64,000 bases of DNA from Mycobacterium adipatum (GCF_001644575.1 NZ_CP015597.1:124001-188000); one strand, 5' to 3'; positions 8,322 through 17,869 are shown, counted from the first letter of the stretch. The notes: generated from the letters alone by a model not told the origin. Made by a program: numbers and translations.

Positions 8322-9662
8322 ATGCCTGCACTACCGCCCACGCCGATCTATCACGCGGCCCCGCCGGAAGTGAACTCGACACTGCTCAACACGGGGGGCA
8401 CCGCAGCGGGGATCACCGCCGCGGGCACCTCCTGGTCCCATGTCGCCGCGGAGTACGTTTCCGGGATCGCCGAGTTGGAGGCGATCCTGGCCTCGGTGCA
8501 AGCCACCTACCAGGGGCCGTCGGCCGAGAAGTTCATCGCCGCACACCAACCGATGCTGATGTGGATGCAGCAGGTCGTCATCAAGGCGACCCTGGCGGCT
8601 GTGGCGCACGGTGAAATCGCAGTCTCATACGAAACTGCGGTGGCACTGATGCCCACCATGGTGGAACTGATCAACAACCATGTGGTGCACGGGGTCCTGG
8701 TCTCAACCAACTTCTTCGGCGTCAACACGATCCCGATCGGCATGAACGAGGCCGACTACATTCGGATGTGGAACCAGGCCGCCGACGTGCAGACCACATA
8801 CGACTTCTCCACCGGTGCCGCTGTCGCCAGTGTTCCCGAGACCCTGCCCGCGCCCATGACGCTGATTCCCGGCGTCGGAGAGACTGGCAGCATCGCGGCC
8901 ACCGCCGCGGGGTTCTTCACCCAGGCGACCGCGACCGCCACCGGCGCATCGCTGACCGCGGGCCACGCGATGTCGGACAAGCTCATCGCGGGCAAGGCCG
9001 CAACCGCACCGCTGTCGGTGACCGAGGAGATCCAGCAGGCCGCCGGGGCGACACCCACCGAACAATCCCAAACCGCCGCCGACCAAGCCAGCCAGCAGCT
9101 CAGGCCCGAGAACATGGGCACCAGCATGTTGCAGCAATTCACCTCCATCGCCTCCAGCGCACCCCAGGCGGCGACGTCGGCGATCCAAGGCCCAGCCCAA
9201 ATGCTCACGCAGGCACCGCAGATGCTGGCGTCCGCACCCCAGCAGCTCAGCAGCATGCTCAGCCAGTTCGCGGGCGGCTTCGGCAGCGAACTCGGCCAGA
9301 ATGCGATGCCCGCTGTCGGCTTCGCCGGCACCGGCGCCATCCAGGGTTTCAATCCTGCCGGCATGACCAGCCTCGCCGGCGGTGCGCTCGGCAGCGGTCC
9401 GGCGCGCCCGATGATGCCGTCGACGTGGGGATCGGCACCGACTGCGAGCGCGGACATGTCCAATGCGGCCAAGGTCTCCCCGGTGGCCACCGGTCTGCCG
9501 GGCGCAGGTGCCGGCGGCACAGGTGCTGGCGGCAGCGGCATGATGGGATCAGGCGCAAATAACCGCCGCAGCAAGGGATCTCAACAAGTCACCACCTACT
9601 CCGAAGACGCTGACGGCGACGACGCCGCCGACGCCGACAGCGATGGGGGGCTTACGCGATGA
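8322..9662 (+). CDS. PPE-family ESX substrate
   Basis: A 446-aa PPE protein, the partner of the upstream PE, recognised for secretion by the EspG chaperone. The N-terminal PPE motif is at about 14-16 (AAPPEVNS). The first 180 residues are helical and PPE-like, with YQGPSAEKF in the WxG-loop position. The rest is a low-complexity Ala/Gly/Gln region with a very acidic tail (EDADGDDAADADSDGG). GGGGGACTCC precedes the ATG. It sits in the order expected for ESX loci, before the esx pair. Confidence 0.93.
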   Translation: MPALPPTPIYHAAPPEVNSTLLNTGGTAAGITAAGTSWSHVAAEYVSGIAELEAILASVQATYQGPSAEKFIAAHQPMLMWMQQVVIKATLAAVAHGEIAVSYETAVALMPTMVELINNHVVHGVLVSTNFFGVNTIPIGMNEADYIRMWNQAADVQTTYDFSTGAAVASVPETLPAPMTLIPGVGETGSIAATAAGFFTQATATATGASLTAGHAMSDKLIAGKAATAPLSVTEEIQQAAGATPTEQSQTAADQASQQLRPENMGTSMLQQFTSIASSAPQAATSAIQGPAQMLTQAPQMLASAPQQLSSMLSQFAGGFGSELGQNAMPAVGFAGTGAIQGFNPAGMTSLAGGALGSGPARPMMPSTWGSAPTASADMSNAAKVSPVATGLPGAGAGGTGAGGSGMMGSGANNRRSKGSQQVTTYSEDADGDDAADADSDGGLTR

Positions 9663-9760
9663 CCCGCTGACAGACATCACCCTTCTCTGCGGGATCAACT
9701 CAGCCCAACTGACACACGACACAGCAACGCACACAACTCACACGAAAGGGAGCAATCCTT

Positions 9761-10093
9761 ATGTCGAACTTCCTCGACGCGAACACCGCTCAGCTGGCGT
9801 CCTCCTCGGCCGCCGTGCAGGACGCCACGGTCAGCTTCGTCAACGTGCTGCACCAGGCCGAAGGCACCGCTGCCTACGCCCAGGCCATGAACCAGGGCGA
9901 GGCCAACCTGGCCTTCCAGCAGTCTCACGCACGATTCGTCAACGGCTCCACCAAGCTGCAGGGCCTGCTGCAGATGGCCGGCGTCAACGTCGGCGAGGCC
10001 GGCACGGACTACCAGAGCACCGACGGGATGAACGCCTCCAACTTGCAGTCGGTGCCGATCTCCGACGGCGGCGACATCTCCATCCGCGCCTAA
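9761..10093 (+). CDS. esxB: CFP-10/EsxB-like WXG100-family protein
   Basis: A 110-aa predicted helical-hairpin protein, the likely partner of the next gene product. It lacks a clear WxG in the turn. It does carry a C-terminal YxxxD secretion signal (YQSTD, 84-88), as CFP-10-type partners do. AAAGGGAG precedes the ATG. It lies 98 nt after PPE and 46 nt before esxA. The EsxB call rests on position, size and the YxxxD motif rather than on strong sequence identity. Confidence 0.82.
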   Translation: MSNFLDANTAQLASSSAAVQDATVSFVNVLHQAEGTAAYAQAMNQGEANLAFQQSHARFVNGSTKLQGLLQMAGVNVGEAGTDYQSTDGMNASNLQSVPISDGGDISIRA

Positions 10094-10139
10094 ACGCCGA
10101 CCACCCAACTAAACCTCCTCTCCGAAAGGAACATTCGAT

Positions 10140-10427
10140 ATGTCGCAGATCCTGTACAACTACCCCGGCATGAAGGAAGTGGTCGGGCAGATGCAGACCC
10201 AGGCCACCTCCCTCGACGCGCTCGGCGGCAACGTCGAAGCCGAGCAGGCCGCGCTCGGTGCGGCCTGGCAGGGGCCGACCGGTATGACCGTCAACCAGTG
10301 GATCGCGCAGTGGAACGCCGCGCTGCAGGAGACCATCACCGGTCTGCGCGGTATGGCGACCGCCTACGACGACAACACCAACCAGATGATGGGCCGCGAC
10401 GCCCACCAGGGCGCCAAGTGGGGCTGA
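10140..10427 (+). CDS. esxA: ESAT-6/EsxA-like WXG100 protein
   Basis: A 95-aa WXG100 protein with the motif WQG at residues 43-45, flanked by two predicted helices. This is the normal length for ESAT-6-like substrates. It is expected to be secreted as a dimer with the upstream protein. GAAAGGAAC precedes the ATG. It is the last gene of the plus arm and is followed 20 nt later by a strong bidirectional terminator. Confidence 0.93.
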   Translation: MSQILYNYPGMKEVVGQMQTQATSLDALGGNVEAEQAALGAAWQGPTGMTVNQWIAQWNAALQETITGLRGMATAYDDNTNQMMGRDAHQGAKWG

Positions 10428-10447
10428 GCGACTGAACAAGCACCACA

Positions 10448-10487
10448 AATGTGGGGCGGTCACCGGATCCGGTGACCGCCCCACATT
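10448..10487. terminator. Bidirectional terminator between the two ESX arms
   Basis: A perfect 40-bp palindrome centred on GGATCC, with arms AATGTGGGGCGGTCACCG and its complement. It lies between the convergent esxA and eccE genes. Even allowing a small GATC loop it gives an 18-bp GC-rich stem, followed by T-rich bases on the right (TTCGTTCTT). It should stop transcription from both sides. Confidence 0.88.
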
Positions 10488-10537
10488 CGTTCTTGCGATG
10501 GCCGCGTAGCCGTCAACGCAGCGCGCAGCAGCCAGAT

Positions 10538-12154
10538 TCAGCCCCTCGGCGGCGCCTGGTCGACGAGTCGAGTGCTGAGAAGCTGACGGCCGTGAGCGGT
10601 CGTCAGATGGAACAAGTTCGCGCGAGCGCCGTCCTGGGTGATGACGATCGTCGTCGACGGGGCCTGCGCGGATTGCGGACGGCGCAGCGTCACCGTGATC
10701 GGCCCCGACGGTGCGTCGATGCTGCCATCGGTGACCACGATCGAACCGGGCACCGGTGTCGGCGGTCGGATCGCGAACTGTTGCGGCGCTCCGTGGTTGA
10801 CCAGCGTCGCCCACGAGCGCGGATCCGCGGTGTACACCGCCACCGGTAGTCCAGACAGCGCCAGCCGGGACACGATGCCCAGGTGAAACTGTCCTGTGCC
10901 CGTCACGGTGATGCGTACCGGCTCCGGTGACGCCAGACCCAGGTACACCGGCTCGCGGCGGCGATTGAAGCCGATCGGTATCCCGGCCGCGGCCGTGGGC
11001 CACGACAACTGCGTGAGCGCATCCCAGGCCACCCCGGAGGTAGGCAGGTCGAAGTCTTCGTGCTCGAACCCGGTCACCGCCAGCGCCGGCGCGGCTTTGC
11101 GGTGCAGGCCATGGAATCCCTCCAGACCCGGCAAAGGGTTTCGGGCCGGCTTGGCGCTGGTGACCATGCCCACGCACGCCTCGATCGAGGCGGGCTGCAG
11201 CGGCGGGGTGCGCACGGTGAGGACGACCCAGGTGGCCTTGGTCGCCACGGTCGGCAACGTCTGCAGGACCTCGACGAGGCGACCCGGATCGACCGCGTAG
11301 ACCGCCCGGAACCCGTCGGTGTGTTCGGTGCCCGTCCAGTGTTCGCGGCGGACCGCGGCGGACGCGGGCACGAACTCAGGCAGCTTGTGGCCGTCGTCAT
11401 CTGAGAGAGTCGCCAGCCATCCCCGCTCGCGCAGCTCGGCGATCAAGCGACGGGCCACCGTGTCGGCCAGCGCCGCCCGCTGGGGGCCAGTGCTTTCCGC
11501 GTCCGCAGCTGAGCTGCCCATCGTGGTCCGTCGTGCAGTAAGCGCGGAGACGTTGCTTTCGGCGCGCAGCGTGTACGTCAGCCAGGTATCCCGGTGCTGA
11601 GGAGTCAGGCCGGTCAACAGCGGGGCCGAGTCAGTGCGCAGACCGCTCGCGGGCGGGGTGCGCGTGACCGCCGCGACCGTCAGGACGTCAGCGCGTACGC
11701 CGTAGCGGTGAAGCCAGCTCGTCACGAATTGCCATGGCAGCTGGTCGGTGCTGTCGCCCGGAGTAGTGATCGTGTGCGGGTGCGGCCGCAGATGGATCAC
11801 GATGCGCGCCTCAAGTGTGTTCGATCGAGGCTCCGGCAAGGCGGGACCGTCGGAGTTCTGCGCGGCGCCGCGGCGGCCGGGCTGCACGCGTCGCGTGCGC
11901 TGGCGGCGGTTGTACACCGACAGCGGCGCCCAGCGGCGCAGCGTCGTGGAAACGTGCTGGCCGTGCCAGGAACCGAGGAACGCCAGAATCAGTACGACAC
12001 CGATGGCGTAATGCCACCACTGCGGCCGCTGGCCTGCAGGCAGCAGCGCCGCCCACCCCAGCAGCAGCAGTGACACCAGGACGGTCACCCGGCGCCAACT
12101 CGGGACGGCCGGAGCCAGGTGTAGCCGCCGACGGCGGTCAACCGTTGTTGCCAC
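10538..12154 (-). CDS. eccE: EccE, ESX core membrane component
   Basis: Peripheral subunit of the ESX membrane complex. The N-terminus is basic (RRRRLHLAP) and followed by two membrane helices (RVTVLVSLLLLGWAALL; YAIGVVLILAFLGSW), then a large cytosolic region of about 450 aa, as in EccE. Here it is 538 aa. The GTG at 12154 was chosen, with GGAA shortly upstream; a TTG at 12166 is possible. It overlaps the 3' end of mycP by 17 nt, consistent with coupled translation. It is the last gene of the minus arm. Confidence 0.87.
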   Translation of the reverse strand: MATTVDRRRRLHLAPAVPSWRRVTVLVSLLLLGWAALLPAGQRPQWWHYAIGVVLILAFLGSWHGQHVSTTLRRWAPLSVYNRRQRTRRVQPGRRGAAQNSDGPALPEPRSNTLEARIVIHLRPHPHTITTPGDSTDQLPWQFVTSWLHRYGVRADVLTVAAVTRTPPASGLRTDSAPLLTGLTPQHRDTWLTYTLRAESNVSALTARRTTMGSSAADAESTGPQRAALADTVARRLIAELRERGWLATLSDDDGHKLPEFVPASAAVRREHWTGTEHTDGFRAVYAVDPGRLVEVLQTLPTVATKATWVVLTVRTPPLQPASIEACVGMVTSAKPARNPLPGLEGFHGLHRKAAPALAVTGFEHEDFDLPTSGVAWDALTQLSWPTAAAGIPIGFNRRREPVYLGLASPEPVRITVTGTGQFHLGIVSRLALSGLPVAVYTADPRSWATLVNHGAPQQFAIRPPTPVPGSIVVTDGSIDAPSGPITVTLRRPQSAQAPSTTIVITQDGARANLFHLTTAHGRQLLSTRLVDQAPPRG

Positions 12155-13517
12155 GGCGCATTCCAATCATGGTGACGGCGATGACGGCGACTGCGACAGC
12201 CAGGATGCCGGCGCCGAGCGCAATCATGCGGGGCAACCGGTTGTCCGGGGGCGGTGGTGGAGGGGGATCCACCCGCACGACCGGCATGTTGGCCGGGACC
12301 GTCTCCCCTTCAGGGATGTCCCAGGTCAGGGCCGCCACTGGGTCGATGACGCCGGCGCCGACCAGATTTGACGGTGCGCGGGCCGCGTTGTGCGCCGAGG
12401 CGACGATCCGGTTGACCACCTGGCGCGAGGTCAGGTCGGGGAACTCCGAGCGCACCAGTGCGGCGATTCCGGAGACATAGGCCGCGGCAAAGCTGGTTCC
12501 GTTGATCGGCACCAACGGTTCCTTGTTGGACGGTTGGCCGTTGACCAGTCCGGAGTTGGGGGCGTTGCCCAACGAGACGATCTGCTCACCGGGCGCGGCG
12601 ACCCCCACCCACGGACCGGCCATCGTGAAACCAGAAGGCTGCCCCTCGGGGGTCAACGAAGCCACCGATAGGACGTAGGGCTGCCAGTACGACGGCGTGG
12701 AGATAGTGGTGGCCCCACCCCAATTTCGCGGATCCTCAGGGTTATTCGGGTCTGTGAGAGGGTTGCTTTCGCAGTTGTTCTCGCCCGTATTCCCGGCCGC
12801 GGCGACCACCACGATGTCCTTATCGATCGCCGCGTAGCGGATCGCGGCGCCCAGCGCTGCCTGGTCGACCTCCTTGTACTGAGCGATGCAGTCGATCAAG
12901 GAGATGTTGATGACCCGCACGAACGGGATGTCTGCGGCGTGGCGGATCGCGCGCGCCAAGGTGGCGACGTCGCCGGCTGTCTTGGCCCTCTGAGGGTCTT
13001 CCCCGGAGGGCATCTTCGGCGACCACTGGGCCGAACTCTGCCGGATGGACACGACCGACGCTTCAGGTGCTACGCCGGAGAAGCCGTCCGGGCCAGGCTG
13101 GGCGGCGATGATGCCGGCAACCGCGGTGCCGTGGCCGTCGCAGTCGACCAGGCCGTTGGCCGAGGGGTCGATGTAGTCCCCACCGGGATGGAGATTGGGT
13201 AGGCGCGGTTGCGGAGTCACTCCGGAGTCGATGACGGCCACCGCAACTCCCCTGCCCCGCGAGGTTTTCCACGCCTCGGGAAGATTCAGCATCGCCTGAC
13301 TCGGCGGTACCGCCGCGGGGTCGAAGCCGGGCAGGGCGCCGTTGAACGCGCACTTGTCGGAGTTCTGACGCATCTCCTGGGCCGGCCCGGGCGGGCCGTC
13401 CGGCGGGAGTGCGGCCGGGTCGACTTCAGGAATGGTGAGCGCCAGCGCCGGCGGAGGTGGTGAGCACAGCACCAGCAGCGCCACGGCCGCGGCCACCGAC
13501 GTGAACTGTCGGATCAT
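12138..13517 (-). CDS. mycP: Mycosin, ESX-associated subtilisin-like protease
   Basis: Membrane-anchored serine protease that stabilises and works with ESX complexes. It is 459 aa with a signal peptide (MIRQFTSVAAAVALLVL). The catalytic triad is D97 (AVIDSG), H129 (DGHGTAVAG) and S342 (NGTSFAAAYVSG). A Pro-rich stretch precedes a C-terminal membrane helix (IALGAGILAVAVAVIAV) and a short basic tail. The ATG at 13517 overlaps the eccD stop codon by one base. The frame is open 48 nt further upstream, but that start would place residues before the signal peptide. Confidence 0.95.
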   Translation of the reverse strand: MIRQFTSVAAAVALLVLCSPPPPALALTIPEVDPAALPPDGPPGPAQEMRQNSDKCAFNGALPGFDPAAVPPSQAMLNLPEAWKTSRGRGVAVAVIDSGVTPQPRLPNLHPGGDYIDPSANGLVDCDGHGTAVAGIIAAQPGPDGFSGVAPEASVVSIRQSSAQWSPKMPSGEDPQRAKTAGDVATLARAIRHAADIPFVRVINISLIDCIAQYKEVDQAALGAAIRYAAIDKDIVVVAAAGNTGENNCESNPLTDPNNPEDPRNWGGATTISTPSYWQPYVLSVASLTPEGQPSGFTMAGPWVGVAAPGEQIVSLGNAPNSGLVNGQPSNKEPLVPINGTSFAAAYVSGIAALVRSEFPDLTSRQVVNRIVASAHNAARAPSNLVGAGVIDPVAALTWDIPEGETVPANMPVVRVDPPPPPPPDNRLPRMIALGAGILAVAVAVIAVTMIGMRRGNNG

Positions 13518-14929
13518 CAGATAGCTCCCCGGTTGCGGATCAGACTGACCAGACCGACCAGCCACAACATCGCCGGCAGGATCGTGATCAGCAAAGTGTT
13601 CTCAAACAGGTCCAGGTATCGACGTTGCGGGATGGTCAGGACGCGCGGTTTGAGTTGAGACGCGATGAGCAGCAGCACCGTCAACCCGGCGACAGCCGCG
13701 GCGGCGTAGATCCCCGCCAGCAGATGCCCGGTCGCGGTGAATGCGATGGTCAAAGCCAGAGCGGTCATGAAAGGTGTTGCGAGGAACCATAATGCGGGAA
13801 TCGCGGAATCCCAGATCCGCATGCGCATCACCGTCACGGTGATGGTCGCGATGACCAGCCACCACGCGAGCAGCGGCGGCGCGTCGGGTAGCCACAACAC
13901 CAGCACCGACCCGAGGACGGCCAGCAGGACCGACGCCGAGATCAGCCCGCTCTGGTAGGACGCGCTGGTGGCGGTCTTGCGTGGCAGGTCTTCGATCTCG
14001 GCCAGCGATGACGGTGCAGGCGTGGGCTCGCCGGGGGCGGGCACATTGGGCAGCGGGAACCGCGCCCACACCGCCGAGGCGGTCGGTGCGTTGAGTGCGA
14101 TGAGCAGCGAGATCGCCAGCACGCCGCACCCCAAAGACAGGTAGGGCAGATGGGCGAACATGCGGACGCCCGCAGCGATCGCCACGGTGACGCTCACGGC
14201 GATGATCGCGGTGTACGTCGCTACCCAGGTGCTGGTGATCGCCAGCAGTAGCAGTGACCAGGCCACCAGGCCCGCGGCAGCCAGGAACACCCGCGGAGCC
14301 GCGCCATCGCCAGGCAGAGACGCGGCCAGAGCCAAGCCCAGCGGGACGGTGGCGGCCACCCCCATGCGCCCGGCGGCCGCGACCGCGCCGCGTCGGCGCA
14401 GCAGGACGGTGGCCACCATGAAGATGATCGCCAGCGCGCCCAGAGTCCCAGCGGCCCACCATTGGAAGCCGCGGCGCCACCCGTCGATGGCCAGCGCGCA
14501 CACCAGTGCCCCAAGGACCAAGACGACCACCTGAGCGATGGCGGGCAGCATCTGATGCGTGAACGGCTGGAACTGGCGGGCGGAGTGAATCGCTGAGGCG
14601 TCGGCGATATCCTCGACGACCGGCGGCGCGGCCGGGCCCGGCGGCAGCTTGCACAGGATCAGCTGCTCCCCGTCGTCAATGGACAGCGTTTCCAGGGTGG
14701 CGTCCAGGCTGAACGGTGTACCTCCAAGCGGTGCAAGCGAATAGGGGCGCGTGCCGTCAGCGGCGTTGGGCGGTGTGATCGGGTCGTCGTCACGCCCGGA
14801 GGCCAGCGTTGCGCGGATCCGCGGAATCAGCTCGCGGATCGCAAGTGTGGTTGGCAGGGCCAGGTCGGCCGCCGCGCCGTCTCCGATGATCGCGACGCGG
14901 ACTTGCCCGGTAGCAGCGGCAGGATCCAT
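13517..14929 (-). CDS. eccD: EccD, ESX multi-spanning membrane component
   Basis: Forms the membrane vestibule of the ESX complex. It is 470 aa. The N-terminal 95 or so residues are a ubiquitin-like domain (VRVAIIGDGAAADLALP...), followed by about eleven hydrophobic helices, the standard EccD plan. Its start lies 2 nt beyond the espI stop, and its stop overlaps the mycP start (TGATG), so espI-eccD-mycP-eccE are translationally linked. ATG start; length is normal for the family. Confidence 0.93.
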   Translation of the reverse strand: MDPAAATGQVRVAIIGDGAAADLALPTTLAIRELIPRIRATLASGRDDDPITPPNAADGTRPYSLAPLGGTPFSLDATLETLSIDDGEQLILCKLPPGPAAPPVVEDIADASAIHSARQFQPFTHQMLPAIAQVVVLVLGALVCALAIDGWRRGFQWWAAGTLGALAIIFMVATVLLRRRGAVAAAGRMGVAATVPLGLALAASLPGDGAAPRVFLAAAGLVAWSLLLLAITSTWVATYTAIIAVSVTVAIAAGVRMFAHLPYLSLGCGVLAISLLIALNAPTASAVWARFPLPNVPAPGEPTPAPSSLAEIEDLPRKTATSASYQSGLISASVLLAVLGSVLVLWLPDAPPLLAWWLVIATITVTVMRMRIWDSAIPALWFLATPFMTALALTIAFTATGHLLAGIYAAAAVAGLTVLLLIASQLKPRVLTIPQRRYLDLFENTLLITILPAMLWLVGLVSLIRNRGAI

Positions 14930-14931
14930 TG

Positions 14932-16602
14932 TCAGAAGCTCCCCAGTTCCTCAGGACGTTGACGTGATTGGCGGGCCGGGTAGTACTGGGCGATCGAGCC
15001 GGCCAGTTCCATCACCGCCTTCTGCGTTTTCTTGGCCATCTTCGGGAAGTCGATGAACCCACCTTCGTGAAGGTGCTTGTCGTAGGGGATATTGACGACC
15101 TCCTGGACCTGCTCGCGGAACTTCGCCTCGACCTCTTTCATGTCGACCGCCGGCTTGTCGCCACTGTTGGCGTTCAGGGTGATGACGGTGCGCGGCAGCA
15201 GGCGGCTGAAGCCGTGGGCCTGCAACCAGGACAAGGTGCGCCACGCTCCGTTGAGGCCAGGGGCGTCGTTGGACGAAACCACTACCAGGCAGTCGACCTG
15301 CTTGGCGATCGCCGGGAACAGATTCGAGGTGATCGAGGTACCGCAGTCGAGCAAGATCACGTTGTAGTGCGCCCGCAGGATCCGCATCGCCGACTCGAAG
15401 TCCTGGATGTTGAGTCGGTAGGACGAGCGCGGATCATTCTGGGAGGACAGCATTTCCAGCCGGTCGTCGTTCTGCACAGTGAACACCCGTACGTTCTGGT
15501 AGCTCCCGGCGCTCTGCAGTGCAGACAGCGCCTCAATGTTGGCTTTGGGGCCGCCGTTCTCGTGGAAGCGGGCAGACAGGTTGCCCAGGTCGGTGTCGAC
15601 GTCGACGACGATCACTCGGTCGCCGCGCTCGCGGGCGATCGCGTTGCCCGCCGAAACAGCCATCGTGGTCTTGCCCACCCCACCCTTGCTGTTGACGAAG
15701 GCCACAACGTAGACGTCTGTGAGGGAAGCACGGATCCGGCGGATCTGTTCCTCGGCGAGCTGCTGCTTGGCGCTCGGGCCGGGCTTGATGAGCCCGAACG
15801 TCATGACTGCCACGGCTTTACGCCAGCCGGAGCCGACGCGTCGCCGCTCGGCGACGAAGTGGTCGGGGTCATCTCCGCCGGCGTATCCCGATCCGCCGAT
15901 GAACGGCTCCCCTCCCACGCCGATAGCGCCGTCGAACAATGGCTGAGGACCCGACTGAGGGCCGCGGGAGTCCGGCTGCGGCGGCCACTCCCCCCGCTGG
16001 ACAGCCCTGTTCGGTCCCGACGGAGGCCCGAAGAAGTCGCCCACTCCGGGATCGTGGGCCGCCTGCTCGCGGGCAGCGGCGATCACGTCGGCCGACATGA
16101 TGGTGGTCTGCTCGGTGATGTCAGGCTCGTCGGGCCGACGACCCTGCCAGCCCCGCGGCGTCCCAGGCGTCGCGGCCGCGGGCGGCTGCTGGTGGCGTGG
16201 CGGAACGGGGTGCTGGCCCAGCGACTGCACCGGCCCCGACGGCGACTGAGGGGGCCCCGACGGCGATTGTGTTGGCCCCGCCGGTTTCTGCGATGACCCG
16301 GAGGGAGTCAGCGACGTCGGTGCCGCTGGCCGCGGCTCCTCTCCCGTAGGTGCCGGCGAGCCCTGCGGCGCGGAGCGGGCATGGGGTCCGCCGCCGGACT
16401 GCGGTGCGGAGCCCGGCACAGAAGCGCCCCACGGCGGCGGCGGTGGTGCCACAGGCGCCGCCTGCCGATGCGCCCCAGTGTCGGTGGGCGTGGGAGCGCC
16501 CGGGCGGGGCTCGCCCTCAAACTTCTGCACCACGGCGGTGGTCTCCTCGGCGCCCTCATCGGGCTCGTTGTCTGAAGAGAAAAAGTCAGATGGTGTGCTC
16601 AT
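14932..16602 (-). CDS. espI: EspI-like ParA/MinD-type ATPase of the ESX locus
   Basis: A 556-aa protein with an acidic N-terminus and a long Pro/Ser/Gln-rich region (about 35-160), then a ParA/MinD-type ATPase domain. The deviant Walker A is intact (SKGGVGKTT, 305-313), followed by VDVDTDLGNLS and the LLDCGTS switch. This plan matches EspI of ESX-1, which has been linked to control of secretion by ATP level. It sits in the operon between espG and eccD and should not be mistaken for the plasmid's ParA. Confidence 0.88.
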   Translation of the reverse strand: MSTPSDFFSSDNEPDEGAEETTAVVQKFEGEPRPGAPTPTDTGAHRQAAPVAPPPPPWGASVPGSAPQSGGGPHARSAPQGSPAPTGEEPRPAAPTSLTPSGSSQKPAGPTQSPSGPPQSPSGPVQSLGQHPVPPRHQQPPAAATPGTPRGWQGRRPDEPDITEQTTIMSADVIAAAREQAAHDPGVGDFFGPPSGPNRAVQRGEWPPQPDSRGPQSGPQPLFDGAIGVGGEPFIGGSGYAGGDDPDHFVAERRRVGSGWRKAVAVMTFGLIKPGPSAKQQLAEEQIRRIRASLTDVYVVAFVNSKGGVGKTTMAVSAGNAIARERGDRVIVVDVDTDLGNLSARFHENGGPKANIEALSALQSAGSYQNVRVFTVQNDDRLEMLSSQNDPRSSYRLNIQDFESAMRILRAHYNVILLDCGTSITSNLFPAIAKQVDCLVVVSSNDAPGLNGAWRTLSWLQAHGFSRLLPRTVITLNANSGDKPAVDMKEVEAKFREQVQEVVNIPYDKHLHEGGFIDFPKMAKKTQKAVMELAGSIAQYYPARQSRQRPEELGSF

Positions 16603-16632
16603 CGTGCTTCGATTTCCGTTTCAGTTCGATTG

Positions 16633-17463
16633 TCAGATGTCGTAGTTCTCACTGGGAAACCAAGTGCCCGAGGGCAATCGGTCAGTGAGGTCACGCACCG
16701 CCATCGAGATGGCGAATGGCTCGGCAGGTGCGAAGATCGAGCTGCCGCCTTCTCGCGGCTCCCCCGCCGGCGGGCTTACCAGGATCAGTCCCACCTCGGT
16801 GCTGATGAGGTTGACACAGACGTCGGTCTGGTGCCGGGCACCGTTGATGGCGTCGTGTGCGGTCAGCTCGACAGTGATCCGCTCGCCCGTGCGGGCGAGT
16901 TCCATCACCTCCGCGTCACGCTCAGGAACGCCGAGATCGGTCAAGGTCTCGATGATGTCGGCGCCACGGCCGATGCGTTCGTCGATCTGCTTACCGACGT
17001 CCATCCGCAACTCGAACTCGGCAAACCGGGCCGGTGGCTGATCCTGGGGCAGGCCCGCGCTGATGATGGGGACGATGGCTTCGCTGTGGGTGAGCTGCAG
17101 CGGGGTGAACGTGATCATCTGTGCGTATCGCAAAGCGACGACTACTTCGGGTCCCGAGATGCGAGCGAGGACGCCGCGCAGGATCTGATCCGGGTCGATC
17201 ATCGTGAACCATTCCAGCCATTGGGTGGCCTGGCAGATCGTCCGAATTGATTCGGCCACTGAGGGTTTCACACGGCCCTGTTCGTCGATGACACCGATCT
17301 CGGTCAGCTCCGTCAGGCACCGTTCGTTGAACGGTTCGCGCTCGCCGGGGTCGACGTAGGGGGCGGTGATTGCGAGCTTCCACGGATAGGTCCCGGCGCC
17401 GAGATGGTCGGCAAGGAACCAGGCCTGGTGCGCGGTGACCTCCACTGCGTCGTAACTAGTCAT
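16633..17463 (-). CDS. espG: EspG, PE/PPE-specific chaperone
   Basis: A 276-aa cytosolic chaperone that binds PPE proteins of its own ESX system and delivers them to the EccC machinery. It was recognised from the EspG-like N-terminus (VEVTAHQAWFLADHLG) and its overall size and position, 30 nt before espI. The ATG at 17463 was chosen because it overlaps the upstream gene by only 8 nt; an open frame extends 66 nt further. It is presumably specific for the PE/PPE pair at 7981-9662. Confidence 0.85.
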   Translation of the reverse strand: MTSYDAVEVTAHQAWFLADHLGAGTYPWKLAITAPYVDPGEREPFNERCLTELTEIGVIDEQGRVKPSVAESIRTICQATQWLEWFTMIDPDQILRGVLARISGPEVVVALRYAQMITFTPLQLTHSEAIVPIISAGLPQDQPPARFAEFELRMDVGKQIDERIGRGADIIETLTDLGVPERDAEVMELARTGERITVELTAHDAINGARHQTDVCVNLISTEVGLILVSPPAGEPREGGSSIFAPAEPFAISMAVRDLTDRLPSGTWFPSENYDI

Positions 17464-17704
17464 CGACGTCACCGCCCTTGACGGGTGGGGCGGCCTTCTC
17501 CAACTCGTCGAGCACGGGCTCCAGTGCACGCTCGGTGATCAGTGACATTGAGGTATTCCACCGCTTTTCCTGGACCTTGAGCCGTTTCAGGGTGGAGCGT
17601 TTGAGGCGGATCGTGGTGGCTGTTTTCTCGTCCTGGTCCAACATCTTCATGGACAGTTCCTGGACAAGGGCGCCGCCGACGCTCTCCGATTCCGTCGTGG
17701 CCAT
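17456..17704 (-). CDS. Small ribbon-helix-helix-like protein heading the ESX minus operon
   Basis: An 82-aa protein. The middle (TATTIRLKRSTLKRLKV...WNTSMSLITERAL) has the beta strand plus two helices pattern of Arc/CopG-type DNA-binding proteins. It is the first gene of the minus arm and overlaps espG by 8 nt. It could be an autoregulator of the ESX operon or, like many plasmid RHH proteins, an accessory factor for transfer. The palindromic GCATA array upstream (17889-17946) is a candidate target. The function is inferred from fold pattern and position only. Confidence 0.65.
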   Translation of the reverse strand: MATTESESVGGALVQELSMKMLDQDEKTATTIRLKRSTLKRLKVQEKRWNTSMSLITERALEPVLDELEKAAPPVKGGDVDD

Positions 17705-17869
17705 CGTGACTCACCCCTTTCTTGCTGGGTCTTTGCCCGCGCGCTCGCAGTAGAGCACACAAGTAGGACACGGCAAATAGATTGCTTACCCCGCTAGCCG
17801 ATACGGTCGATAGCGCTACGCGCCGCATCAGCCAGCTATCAGTCTGCCCTGAACTGATAGGGGCATCGC

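Noticed and set aside
14932..16602. EspI ATPase as the plasmid ParA
   Set aside because: It has an intact ParA-type P-loop, but its Pro-rich N-terminus and position between espG and eccD mark it as EspI; parA is at 20846.
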